From assembly GCA_964057225.1 (NCBI GenBank), contig OZ059900.1:13407638-13471637 (forward strand): 64,000 nt of DNA, read 5' to 3'. Each line of letters starts with the position of its first letter. Positions within the stretch are counted from its first letter, which is position 1. This DNA is from Auanema rhodensis (Eukaryota; Nematoda; Chromadorea; Rhabditida; Rhabditidae). The translations under genes were made by a program, and so were the position numbers. Positions 1-10,467 of this stretch are shown here, piece by piece. The notes below the pieces were generated by a model. It saw only the letters and a program-made list of their open reading frames with translations. It did not search any database and had not been told where the DNA came from.

Positions 1-99
1 TTCATAAGTTTCCTGAATAGATTTGGTTTAATTACCCAAGTTAGAGGTAGTATCTCAATCTAACCAGAGAACTTCTGAGTTGGAAATACATTTTGGAAA

Positions 100-116
100 G
101 CACACCATGAGTGTGC
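100..116. other. 17-bp dyad in each monomer (first copy shown)
   Basis: GCACAC, a 5-base loop CATGA, then GTGTGC: a perfect 6-bp inverted repeat that could form a hairpin in single strands or a small cruciform. It recurs in nearly every monomer. Several variants fall in the loop and keep the stem, such as CACGA (for example near 16454, 36172 and 39364) and CATAA (near 7533 and 10122). Stem-breaking variants are few: AACGCACC (near 12714, 23601 and 24746), AACACACC, GCACAGC near 61537, GAGGGTGC near 50427 and GTGAGC near 54121 and 58696. Dyads are known in many centromeric satellites; a role here is only inferred. Confidence 0.75.
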
Positions 117-161
117 AATATTGAAAACTGTCTGTCTTAGTATGATTATATGACACTATAG

Positions 162-442
162 ATGCCAAAGCAAAACAATTTTGAATATGAACATGACGCG
201 TCTTTTACATTATAGTTTGACCGGATAAAGCTTTGTATAGCTTTGTACACTGATCACATATACGGCGATAGGCTAGAACAGTTCATAAGTTTCCTGGATA
301 GATTTGGTTTAATTACCCAAGTTAGAGGTAGTATCTCAATCTAACCAGAGAACTTCTGAGTTGGAAATACATTTTGGAAAGCACACCATGAGTGTGCAAT
401 ATTGAAAACTGTCTGTCTTAGTATGATTATATGACACTATAG
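162..442 (+). repeat. Representative short (S) monomer, 281 bp, with internal map
   Basis: This copy serves as a map of the unit; numbers are positions within the monomer. Position 1 is the A of ATG. Position 18 is A or T (CAAATTTG or CAATTTTG) and separates two groups. The 8-bp palindrome GACGCGTC is at 34-41, a TAG triplet at 52-54, CCGG at 60-63 and AAAGCTTT at 66-73. Two 10-bp units AGCTTTGTAT/AGCTTTGTAC lie at 68-87, TGATCA at 90-95 and ACGGCG at 101-106. Position 136 is A or G (CTGAAT or CTGGAT). A TAA is at 181-183, the GCACAC/GTGTGC dyad at 220-236, and position 243 is G or A (ATTGAAA or ATTAAAA). Five CpG dinucleotides are present, all before position 107. The choice of start is arbitrary because the array is circularly permutable. 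Confidence 0.95.
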
Positions 443-733
443 ATGCCAAAGCAAAACAATTTTGAATATGAACATGACGCGTCTTTTACATTATAGTTTG
501 ACCGGATAAAGCTTTGTATAGCTTTGTATAGCTTTGTACACTGATCACATATACGGCGATAGGCTAGAACAGTTCATAAGTTTCCTGGATAGATTTGGTT
601 TAATTACCCAAGTTAGAGGTAGTATCTCAATCTAACCAGAGAACTTCTGAGTTGGAAATACATTTTGGAAAGCACACCATGAGTGTGCAATATTGAAAAC
701 TGTCTGTCTTAGTATGATTATATGACACTATAG
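443..733 (+). repeat. Representative long (L) monomer, 291 bp
   Basis: It is identical in plan to the short monomer but has three instead of two tandem copies of the 10-bp AGCTTTGTAT unit in the region following GGATAAAGC. No copy with one or four units was found in the window. L and S forms are linked to other variants: the ACAATGATC variant and the GGATAGAGC variant occur only in L copies, and the TTGACTTGTT variant only in S copies. The length state therefore travels with haplotypes and is not being reset often by slippage. Confidence 0.95.
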
Positions 734-1305
734 ATGCCAAATCAAAACAAATTTGAATATGAACATGACGCGTCTTTTACATTATAGTTTGACCGGATAA
801 AGCTTTGTATAGCTTTGTATAGCTTTGTACACTGATCACATATACGGCGATAGGCTAGAACAGTTCATAAGTTTCCTGGATAGATTTGGTTTAATTACCC
901 AAGTTAGAGGTAGTATCTCAATCTAACCAGAGAACTTCTGAGTTGGAAATACATTTTGGAAAGCACACCATGAGTGTGCAATATTGAAAACTGTCTGTCT
1001 TAGTATGATTATATGACACTATAGATGCCAAAGCAAAACAAATTTGAATATGAACATGACGCGTCTTTTACATTATAGTTTGACCGGATAAAGCTTTGTA
1101 TAGCTTTGTACACTGATCACATATACGGCGATAGGCTAGAACAGTTCATAAGTTTCCTGGATAGATTTGGTTTAATTACCCAAGTTAGAGGTAGTATCTC
1201 AATCTAACCAGAGAACTTCTGAGTTGGAAATACATTTTGGAAAGCACACCATGAGTGTGCAATATTGAAAACTGTCTGTCTTAGTATGATTATATGACAC
1301 TATAG

Positions 1306-4155
1306 ATGCCAAAGCAAAACAATTTTGAATATGAACATGACGCGTCTTTTACATTATAGTTTGACCGGATAAAGCTTTGTATAGCTTTGTATAGCTTTGT
1401 ACAATGATCACATATACGGCGATAGGCTAGAACAGTTCATAAGTTTCCTGAATAGATTTGGTTTAATTACCCAAGTTAGAGGTAGTATCTCAATCTAACC
1501 AGAGAACTTCTGAGTTGGAAATACATTTTGGAAAGCACACCATGAGTGTGCAATATTGAAAACTGTCTGTCTTAGTATGATTATATGACACTATAGATGC
1601 CAAAGCAAAACAATTTTGAATATGAACATGACGCGTCTTTTACATTATAGTTTGACCGGATAAAGCTTTGTATAGCTTTGTATAGCTTTGTACAATGATC
1701 ACATATACGGCGATAGGCTAGAACAGTTCATAAGTTTCCTGAATAGATTTGGTTTAATTACCCAAGTTAGAGGTAGTATCTCAATCTAACCAGAGAACTT
1801 CTGAGTTGGAAATACATTTTGGAAAGCACACCATGAGTGTGCAATATTGAAAACTGTCTGTCTTAGTATGATTATATGACACTATAGATGCCAAGGCAAA
1901 ACAATTTTGAATATGAACATGACGCGTCTTTTACATTATAGTTTGACCGGATAAAGCTTTGTATAGCTTTGTACACTGATCACATATACGGCGATAGGCT
2001 AGAACAGTTCATAAGTTTCCTGAATAGATTTGGTTCAATTACCCAAGTTAAAGGTAGTATCTCAATCTAACCAGAGAACTTCTGAGTTGGAAATACATTT
2101 TGGAAAGCACACCATGAGTGTGCAATATTGAAAACTGTCTGTCTTAGTATGATTATATGACACTATAGATGCCAAAGCAAAACAATTTTGAATATGAACA
2201 TGACGCGTCTTTTACATTATAGTTTGACCGGATAAAGCTTTGTATAGCTTTGTACACTGATCACATATACGGCGATAGGCTAGAACAGTTCATAAGTTTC
2301 CTGAATAGATTTGGTTCAATTACCCAAGTTAAAGGTAGTATCTCAATCTAACCAGAGAACTTCTGAGTTGGAAATACATTTTGGAAAGCACACCATGAGT
2401 GTGCAATATTGAAAACTGTCTGTCTTAGTATGATTATATGACACTATAGATGCCAAAGCAAAACAATTTTGAATATGAACATGACGCGTCTTTTACATTA
2501 TAGTTTGACCGGATAAAGCTTTGTATAGCTTTGTACACTGATCACATATACGGCGATAGGCTAGAACAGTTCATAAGTTTCCTGGATAGATTTGGTTTAA
2601 TTACCCAAGTTAGAGGTAGTATCTCAATCTAACCAGAGAACTTCTGAGTTGGAAATACATTTTGGAAAGCACACCATGAGTGTGCAATATTGAAAACTGT
2701 CTGTCTTAGTATGATTATATGACACTATAGATGCCAAAGCAAAACAATTTTGAATATGAACATGACGCGTCTTTTACATTATAGTTTGACCGGATAAAGC
2801 TTTGTATAGCTTTGTATAGCTTTGTACAATGATCACATATACGGCGATAGGCTAGAACAGTTCATAAGTTTCCTGAATAGATTTGGTTTAATTACCCAAG
2901 TTAGAGGTAGTATCTCAATCTAACCAGAGAACTTCTGAGTTGGAAATACATTTTGGAAAGCACACCATGAGTGTGCAATATTGAAAACTGTCTGTCTTAG
3001 TATGATTATATGACACTATAGATGCCAAAGCAAAACAATTTTGAATATGAACATGACGCGTCTTTTACATTATAGTTTGACCGGATAAAGCTTTGTATAG
3101 CTTTGTATAGCTTTGTACAATGATCACATATACGGCGATAGGCTAGAACAGTTCATAAGTTTCCTGAATAGATTTGGTTTAATTACCCAAGTTAGAGGTA
3201 GTATCTCAATCTAACCAGAGAACTTCTGAGTTGGAAATACATTTTGGAAAGCACACCATGAGTGTGCAATATTGAAAACTGTCTGTCTTAGTATGATTAT
3301 ATGACACTATAGATGCCAAGGCAAAACAATTTTGAATATGAACATGACGCGTCTTTTACATTATAGTTTGACCGGATAAAGCTTTGTATAGCTTTGTACA
3401 CTGATCACATATACGGCGATAGGCTAGAACAGTTCATAAGTTTCCTGAATAGATTTGGTTCAATTACCCAAGTTAAAGGTAGTATCTCAATCTAACCAGA
3501 GAACTTCTGAGTTGGAAATACATTTTGGAAAGCACACCATGAGTGTGCAATATTGAAAACTGTCTGTCTTAGTATGATTATATGACACTATAGATGCCAA
3601 AGCAAAACAATTTTGAATATGAACATGACGCGTCTTTTACATTATAGTTTGACCGGATAAAGCTTTGTATAGCTTTGTACACTGATCACATATACGGCGA
3701 TAGGCTAGAACAGTTCATAAGTTTCCTGAATAGATTTGGTTCAATTACCCAAGTTAAAGGTAGTATCTCAATCTAACCAGAGAACTTCTGAGTTGGAAAT
3801 ACATTTTGGAAAGCACACCATGAGTGTGCAATATTGAAAACTGTCTGTCTTAGTATGATTATATGACACTATAGATGCCAAAGCAAAACAATTTTGAATA
3901 TGAACATGACGCGTCTTTTACATTATAGTTTGACCGGATAAAGCTTTGTATAGCTTTGTACACTGATCACATATACGGCGATAGGCTAGAACAGTTCATA
4001 AGTTTCCTGGATAGATTTGGTTTAATTACCCAAGTTAGAGGTAGTATCTCAATCTAACCAGAGAACTTCTGAGTTGGAAATACATTTTGGAAAGCACACC
4101 ATGAGTGTGCAATATTGAAAACTGTCTGTCTTAGTATGATTATATGACACTATAG
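1306..4155 (+). repeat. Two tandem copies of a 1,425-bp five-monomer HOR
   Basis: Copies at 1306-2730 and 2731-4155 each have the pattern L L S S S. In both, monomers 1 and 2 carry ACAATGATC, monomer 3 has CAAGGC plus GGTTCAATT and TTAAAGG, monomer 4 has GGTTCAATT without CAAGGC, and monomer 5 has CTGGAT. I found no difference between the two copies by eye. A third copy begins at 4156 with the same two L monomers but departs at 4738, where another S monomer and another L monomer intervene. Confidence 0.9.
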
Positions 4156-6443
4156 ATGCCAAAGCAAAACAATTTTGAATATGAACATGACGCGTCTTTT
4201 ACATTATAGTTTGACCGGATAAAGCTTTGTATAGCTTTGTATAGCTTTGTACAATGATCACATATACGGCGATAGGCTAGAACAGTTCATAAGTTTCCTG
4301 AATAGATTTGGTTTAATTACCCAAGTTAGAGGTAGTATCTCAATCTAACCAGAGAACTTCTGAGTTGGAAATACATTTTGGAAAGCACACCATGAGTGTG
4401 CAATATTGAAAACTGTCTGTCTTAGTATGATTATATGACACTATAGATGCCAAAGCAAAACAATTTTGAATATGAACATGACGCGTCTTTTACATTATAG
4501 TTTGACCGGATAAAGCTTTGTATAGCTTTGTATAGCTTTGTACAATGATCACATATACGGCGATAGGCTAGAACAGTTCATAAGTTTCCTGAATAGATTT
4601 GGTTTAATTACCCAAGTTAGAGGTAGTATCTCAATCTAACCAGAGAACTTCTGAGTTGGAAATACATTTTGGAAAGCACACCATGAGTGTGCAATATTGA
4701 AAACTGTCTGTCTTAGTATGATTATATGACACTATAGATGCCAAAGCAAAACAATTTTGAATATGAACATGACGCGTCTTTTACATTATAGTTTGACCGG
4801 ATAAAGCTTTGTATAGCTTTGTACACTGATCACATATACGGCGATAGGCTAGAACAGTTCATAAGTTTCCTGAATAGATTTGGTTTAATTACCCAAGTTA
4901 GAGGTAGTATCTCAATCTAACCAGAGAACTTCTGAGTTGGAAATACATTTTGGAAAGCACACCATGAGTGTGCAATATTGAAAACTGTCTGTCTTAGTAT
5001 GATTATATGACACTATAGATGCCAAAGCAAAACAATTTTGAATATGAACATGACGCGTCTTTTACATTATAGTTTGACCGGATAAAGCTTTGTATAGCTT
5101 TGTATAGCTTTGTACAATGATCACATATACGGCGATAGGCTAGAACAGTTCATAAGTTTCCTGAATAGATTTGGTTTAATTACCCAAGTTAGAGGTAGTA
5201 TCTCAATCTAACCAGAGAACTTCTGAGTTGGAAATACATTTTGGAAAGCACACCATGAGTGTGCAATATTGAAAACTGTCTGTCTTAGTATGATTATATG
5301 ACACTATAGATGCCAAGGCAAAACAATTTTGAATATGAACATGACGCGTCTTTTACATTATAGTTTGACCGGATAAAGCTTTGTATAGCTTTGTACACTG
5401 ATCACATATACGGCGATAGGCTAGAACAGTTCATAAGTTTCCTGAATAGATTTGGTTCAATTACCCAAGTTAAAGGTAGTATCTCAATCTAACCAGAGAA
5501 CTTCTGAGTTGGAAATACATTTTGGAAAGCACACCATGAGTGTGCAATATTGAAAACTGTCTGTCTTAGTATGATTATATGACACTATAGATGCCAAAGC
5601 AAAACAATTTTGAATATGAACATGACGCGTCTTTTACATTATAGTTTGACCGGATAAAGCTTTGTATAGCTTTGTACACTGATCACATATACGGCGATAG
5701 GCTAGAACAGTTCATAAGTTTCCTGGATAGATTTGGTTTAATTACCCAAGTTAGAGGTAGTATCTCAATCTAACCAGAGAACTTCTGAGTTGGAAATACA
5801 TTTTGGAAAGCACACCATGAGTGTGCAATATTGAAAACTGTCTGTCTTAGTATGATTATATGACACTATAGATGCCAAAGCAAAACAATTTTGAATATGA
5901 ACATGACGCGTCTTTTACATTATAGTTTGACCGGATAAAGCTTTGTATAGCTTTGTACACTGATCACATATACGGCGATAGGCTAGAACAGTTCATAAGT
6001 TTCCTGGATAGATTTGGTTTAATTACCCAAGTTAGAGGTAGTATCTCAATCTAACCAGAGAACTTCTGAGTTGGAAATACATTTTGGAAAGCACACCATG
6101 AGTGTGCAATATTGAAAACTGTCTGTCTTAGTATGATTATATGACACTATAGATGCCAAAGCAAAACAAATTTGAATATGAACATGACGCGTCTTTTACA
6201 TTATAGTTTGACCGGATAAAGCTTTGTATAGCTTTGTATAGCTTTGTACAATGATCACATATACGGCGATAGGCTAGAACAGTTCATAAGTTTCCTGAAT
6301 AGATTTGGTTTAATTACCCAAGTTAGAGGTAGTATCTCAATCTAACCAGAGAACTTCTGAGTTGGAAATACATTTTGGAAAGCACACCATGAGTGTGCAA
6401 TATTGAAAACTGTCTGTCTTAGTATGATTATATGACACTATAG
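4156..6443 (+). repeat. Eight-monomer block, copy A of a long-range duplication
   Basis: The monomer order is L L S L S S S L, 2,288 bp, with ACAATGATC in all four L copies and GGTTCAATT in the fifth monomer. The same order and the same diagnostic bases recur at 15927-18214, 11,771 bp downstream. The differences I noticed are CAAGGC at 5310 against CAAAGC at 17081, CAGAGC at 16218, and a loop T-to-C change near 16454. The two blocks diverge after the eighth monomer at the CTGGAT/CTGAAT site. Confidence 0.85.
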
Positions 6444-8169
6444 ATGCCAAAGCAAAACAATTTTGAATATGAACATGACGCGTCTTTTACATTATAGTTT
6501 GACCGGATAAAGCTTTGTATAGCTTTGTACACTGATCACATATACGGCGATAGGCTAGAACAGTTCATAAGTTTCCTGGATAGATTTGGTTTAATTACCC
6601 AAGTTAGAGGTAGTATCTCAATCTAACCAGAGAACTTCTGAGTTGGAAATACATTTTGGAAAGCACACCATGAGTGTGCAATATTGAAAACTGTCTGTCT
6701 TAGTATGATTATATGACACTATAGATGCCAAAGCAAAACAAATTTGAATATGAACATGACGCGTCTTTTACATTATAGTTTGACCGGATAAAGCTTTGTA
6801 TAGCTTTGTATAGCTTTGTACACTGATCACATATACGGCGATAGGCTAGAACAGTTCATAAGTTTCCTGGATAGATTTGGTTTAATTACCCAAGTTAGAG
6901 GTAGTATCTCAATCTAACCAGAGAACTTCTGAGTTGGAAATACATTTTGGAAAGCACACCATGAGTGTGCAATATTGAAAACTGTCTGTCTTAGTATGAT
7001 TATATGACACTATAGATGCCAAAGCAAAACAAATTTGAATATGAACATGACGCGTCTTTTACATTATAGTTTGACCGGATAAAGCTTTGTATAGCTTTGT
7101 ACACTGATCACATATACGGCGATAGGCTAGAACAGTTCATAAGTTTCCTGGATAGATTTGGTTTAATTACCCAAGTTAGAGGTAGTATCTCAATCTAACC
7201 AGAGAACTTCTGAGTTGGAAATACATTTTGGAAAGCACACCATGAGTGTGCAATATTGAAAACTGTCTGTCTTAGTATGATTATATGACACTATAGATGC
7301 CAAAGCAAAACAAATTTGAATATGAACATGACGCGTCTTTTACATTATAGTTTGACCGGATAAAGCTTTGTATAGCTTTGTATAGCTTTGTACACTGATC
7401 ACATATACGGCGAGAGGCTAGAACAGTTTATAAGTTTCCTGAATAGATTTGGTTTAATTACCCAAGTTAGAGGTAGTATCTCAATCTAACCAGAGAACTT
7501 CTGAGTTGGAAATACATTTTGGAAAGCACACCATAAGTGTGCAATATTAAAAACTGTCTGTCTTAGTATGATTATATGACACTATAGATGCCAAAGCAAA
7601 ACAAATTTGAATATGAACATGACGCGTCTTTTACATTATAGTTTGACCGGATAAAGCTTTGTATAGCTTTGTATAGCTTTGTACACTGATCACATATACG
7701 GCGAGAGGCTAGAACAGTTTATAAGTTTCCTGAATAGATTTGGTTTAATTACCCAAGTTAGAGGTAGTATCTCAATCTAACCAGAGAACTTCTGAGTTGG
7801 AAATACATTTTGGAAAGCACACCATGAGTGTGCAATATTAAAAACTGTCTGTCTTAGTATGATTATATGACACTATAGATGCCAAAGCAAAACAAATTTG
7901 AATATGAACATGACGCGTCTTTTACATTATAGTTTGACCGGATAAAGCTTTGTATAGCTTTGTATAGCTTTGTACACTGATCACATATACGGCGAGAGGC
8001 TAGAACAGTTTATAAGTTTCCTGAATAGATTTGGTTTAATTACCCAAGTTAGAGGTAGTATCTCAATCTAACCAGAGAACTTCTGAGTTGGAAATACATT
8101 TTGGAAAGCACACCATGAGTGTGCAATATTAAAAACTGTCTGTCTTAGTATGATTATATGACACTATAG
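6444..8169 (+). repeat. Old-type monomers passing into first CGAGAGG island
   Basis: Starts are at 6444 (S), 6725 (L), 7016 (S), 7297 (L), 7588 (L) and 7879 (L). The last three carry CGAGAGG, TTTATAAG, CTGAAT and ATTAAAAAC, the set that dominates 20.2-28.5 kb. The copy at 7297 ends with a private CCATAAG near 7533, which is shared only with the copy at 9886 and so tags a duplication. Confidence 0.88.
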
Positions 8170-8460
8170 ATGCCAAAGCAAAACAAATTTGAATATGAAC
8201 ATGACGCGTCTTTTACATTATAGTTTGACCGGATAAAGCTTTGTATAGCTTTGTATAGCTTTGTACACTGATCACATATACGGCGATAGGCTAGAACAGT
8301 TCATAAGTTTCCTGAATAGATTTGGTTCAATTACCCAAGTTAAAGGTAGTATCTCAATCTAACCAGAGAACTTCTGAGTTGGAAATACATTTTGGAAAGC
8401 ACACCATGAGTGTGCAATATTGAAAACTGTCTGTCTTAGTATGATTATATGACACTATAG
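8170..8460 (+). repeat. Chimeric monomer at a tandem-duplication junction
   Basis: The 5' part has CAAATTTG and three 10-bp units, like the preceding CGAGAGG-group L monomers. The 3' part has CGATAGG, TTCATAAG, GGTTCAATT and TTAAAGG, like the S monomer at 5310. GGTTCAATT otherwise occurs only in S monomers. The monomer that follows (8461) matches the one after 5310 (5591). This is the expected product of a tandem duplication or unequal exchange with a breakpoint between the 10-bp units and the CGATAGG site. Confidence 0.8.
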
Positions 8461-10467
8461 ATGCCAAAGCAAAACAATTTTGAATATGAACATGACGCGT
8501 CTTTTACATTATAGTTTGACCGGATAAAGCTTTGTATAGCTTTGTACACTGATCACATATACGGCGATAGGCTAGAACAGTTCATAAGTTTCCTGGATAG
8601 ATTTGGTTTAATTACCCAAGTTAGAGGTAGTATCTCAATCTAACCAGAGAACTTCTGAGTTGGAAATACATTTTGGAAAGCACACCATGAGTGTGCAATA
8701 TTGAAAACTGTCTGTCTTAGTATGATTATATGACACTATAGATGCCAAAGCAAAACAATTTTGAATATGAACATGACGCGTCTTTTACATTATAGTTTGA
8801 CCGGATAAAGCTTTGTATAGCTTTGTACACTGATCACATATACGGCGATAGGCTAGAACAGTTCATAAGTTTCCTGGATAGATTTGGTTTAATTACCCAA
8901 GTTAGAGGTAGTATCTCAATCTAACCAGAGAACTTCTGAGTTGGAAATACATTTTGGAAAGCACACCATGAGTGTGCAATATTGAAAACTGTCTGTCTTA
9001 GTATGATTATATGACACTATAGATGCCAAAGCAAAACAAATTTGAATATGAACATGACGCGTCTTTTACATTATAGTTTGACCGGATAAAGCTTTGTATA
9101 GCTTTGTATAGCTTTGTACAATGATCACATATACGGCGATAGGCTAGAACAGTTCATAAGTTTCCTGAATAGATTTGGTTTAATTACCCAAGTTAGAGGT
9201 AGTATCTCAATCTAACCAGAGAACTTCTGAGTTGGAAATACATTTTGGAAAGCACACCATGAGTGTGCAATATTGAAAACTGTCTGTCTTAGTATGATTA
9301 TATGACACTATAGATGCCAAAGCAAAACAAATTTGAATATGAACATGACGCGTCTTTTACATTATAGTTTGACCGGATAAAGCTTTGTATAGCTTTGTAT
9401 AGCTTTGTACACTGATCACATATACGGCGATAGGCTAGAACAGTTCATAAGTTTCCTGGATAGATTTGGTTTAATTACCCAAGTTAGAGGTAGTATCTCA
9501 ATCTAACCAGAGAACTTCTGAGTTGGAAATACATTTTGGAAAGCACACCATGAGTGTGCAATATTGAAAACTGTCTGTCTTAGTATGATTATATGACACT
9601 ATAGATGCCAAAGCAAAACAAATTTGAATATGAACATGACGCGTCTTTTACATTATAGTTTGACCGGATAAAGCTTTGTATAGCTTTGTACACTGATCAC
9701 ATATACGGCGATAGGCTAGAACAGTTCATAAGTTTCCTGGATAGATTTGGTTTAATTACCCAAGTTAGAGGTAGTATCTCAATCTAACCAGAGAACTTCT
9801 GAGTTGGAAATACATTTTGGAAAGCACACCATGAGTGTGCAATATTGAAAACTGTCTGTCTTAGTATGATTATATGACACTATAGATGCCAAAGCAAAAC
9901 AAATTTGAATATGAACATGACGCGTCTTTTACATTATAGTTTGACCGGATAAAGCTTTGTATAGCTTTGTATAGCTTTGTACACTGATCACATATACGGC
10001 GAGAGGCTAGAACAGTTTATAAGTTTCCTGAATAGATTTGGTTTAATTACCCAAGTTAGAGGTAGTATCTCAATCTAACCAGAGAACTTCTGAGTTGGAA
10101 ATACATTTTGGAAAGCACACCATAAGTGTGCAATATTAAAAACTGTCTGTCTTAGTATGATTATATGACACTATAGATGCCAAAGCAAAACAAATTTGAA
10201 TATGAACATGACGCGTCTTTTACATTATAGTTTGACCGGATAAAGCTTTGTATAGCTTTGTATAGCTTTGTACACTGATCACATATACGGCGAGAGGCTA
10301 GAACAGTTTATAAGTTTCCTGAATAGATTTGGTTTAATTACCCAAGTTAGAGGTAGTATCTCAATCTAACCAGAGAACTTCTGAGTTGGAAATACATTTT
10401 GGAAAGCACACCATGAGTGTGCAATATTAAAAACTGTCTGTCTTAGTATGATTATATGACACTATAG
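8461..10467 (+). repeat. Second copy of the 5.6-8.2 kb block, one monomer shorter
   Basis: The order is S S L L S L L. The monomers at 8461, 8742 and 9023 correspond to 5591, 5872 and 6153 (offset 2,870). Those at 9314, 9605, 9886 and 10177 correspond to 6725, 7016, 7297 and 7588 (offset 2,589). The offsets differ by 281, so the S monomer at 6444 is missing here, or was added there. The shared CCATAAG tags near 7533 and 10122 support the alignment. Confidence 0.85.

Larger units (their letters stand above)
1..1305 (+). repeat. Left partial monomer and four old-type monomers
   Basis: Bases 1-161 are the 3' part of a monomer. Complete copies start at 162 (S), 443 (L), 734 (L) and 1025 (S). All four carry CTGGAT. 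The first two have the CAATTTTG base and the next two CAAATTTG. The copy at 734 has a private CAAATC instead of CAAAGC. No HOR is apparent inside this stretch. Confidence 0.9.

Noticed and set aside
249-262. Hammerhead ribozyme core, as found in some satellites
   Set aside because: ACTGATCAC lacks the CUGANGA core and no matching GAAA-containing arm was found; other common self-cleaving motifs were not recognised.
645-666. CENP-B box-like TTCTGAGTTGGAAATAC
   Set aside because: It shares GTTGGAAA with the CENP-B box but lacks the required CGGG half and the correct spacing. The CTTCGGAGTT variants (near 32106, 36141 and 39331) do not restore it.
162-733. CRISPR-like array of repeats
   Set aside because: The whole 281/291-bp unit is repeated; there are no short repeats separated by unique spacers and no cas genes.
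2032-2042. RNA polymerase III B-box-like GGTTCAATTAC
   Set aside because: It has one mismatch to the B box, but only the GGTTCAATT minority has it, no good A box lies upstream, and no tRNA-like fold or T-run terminator was seen.
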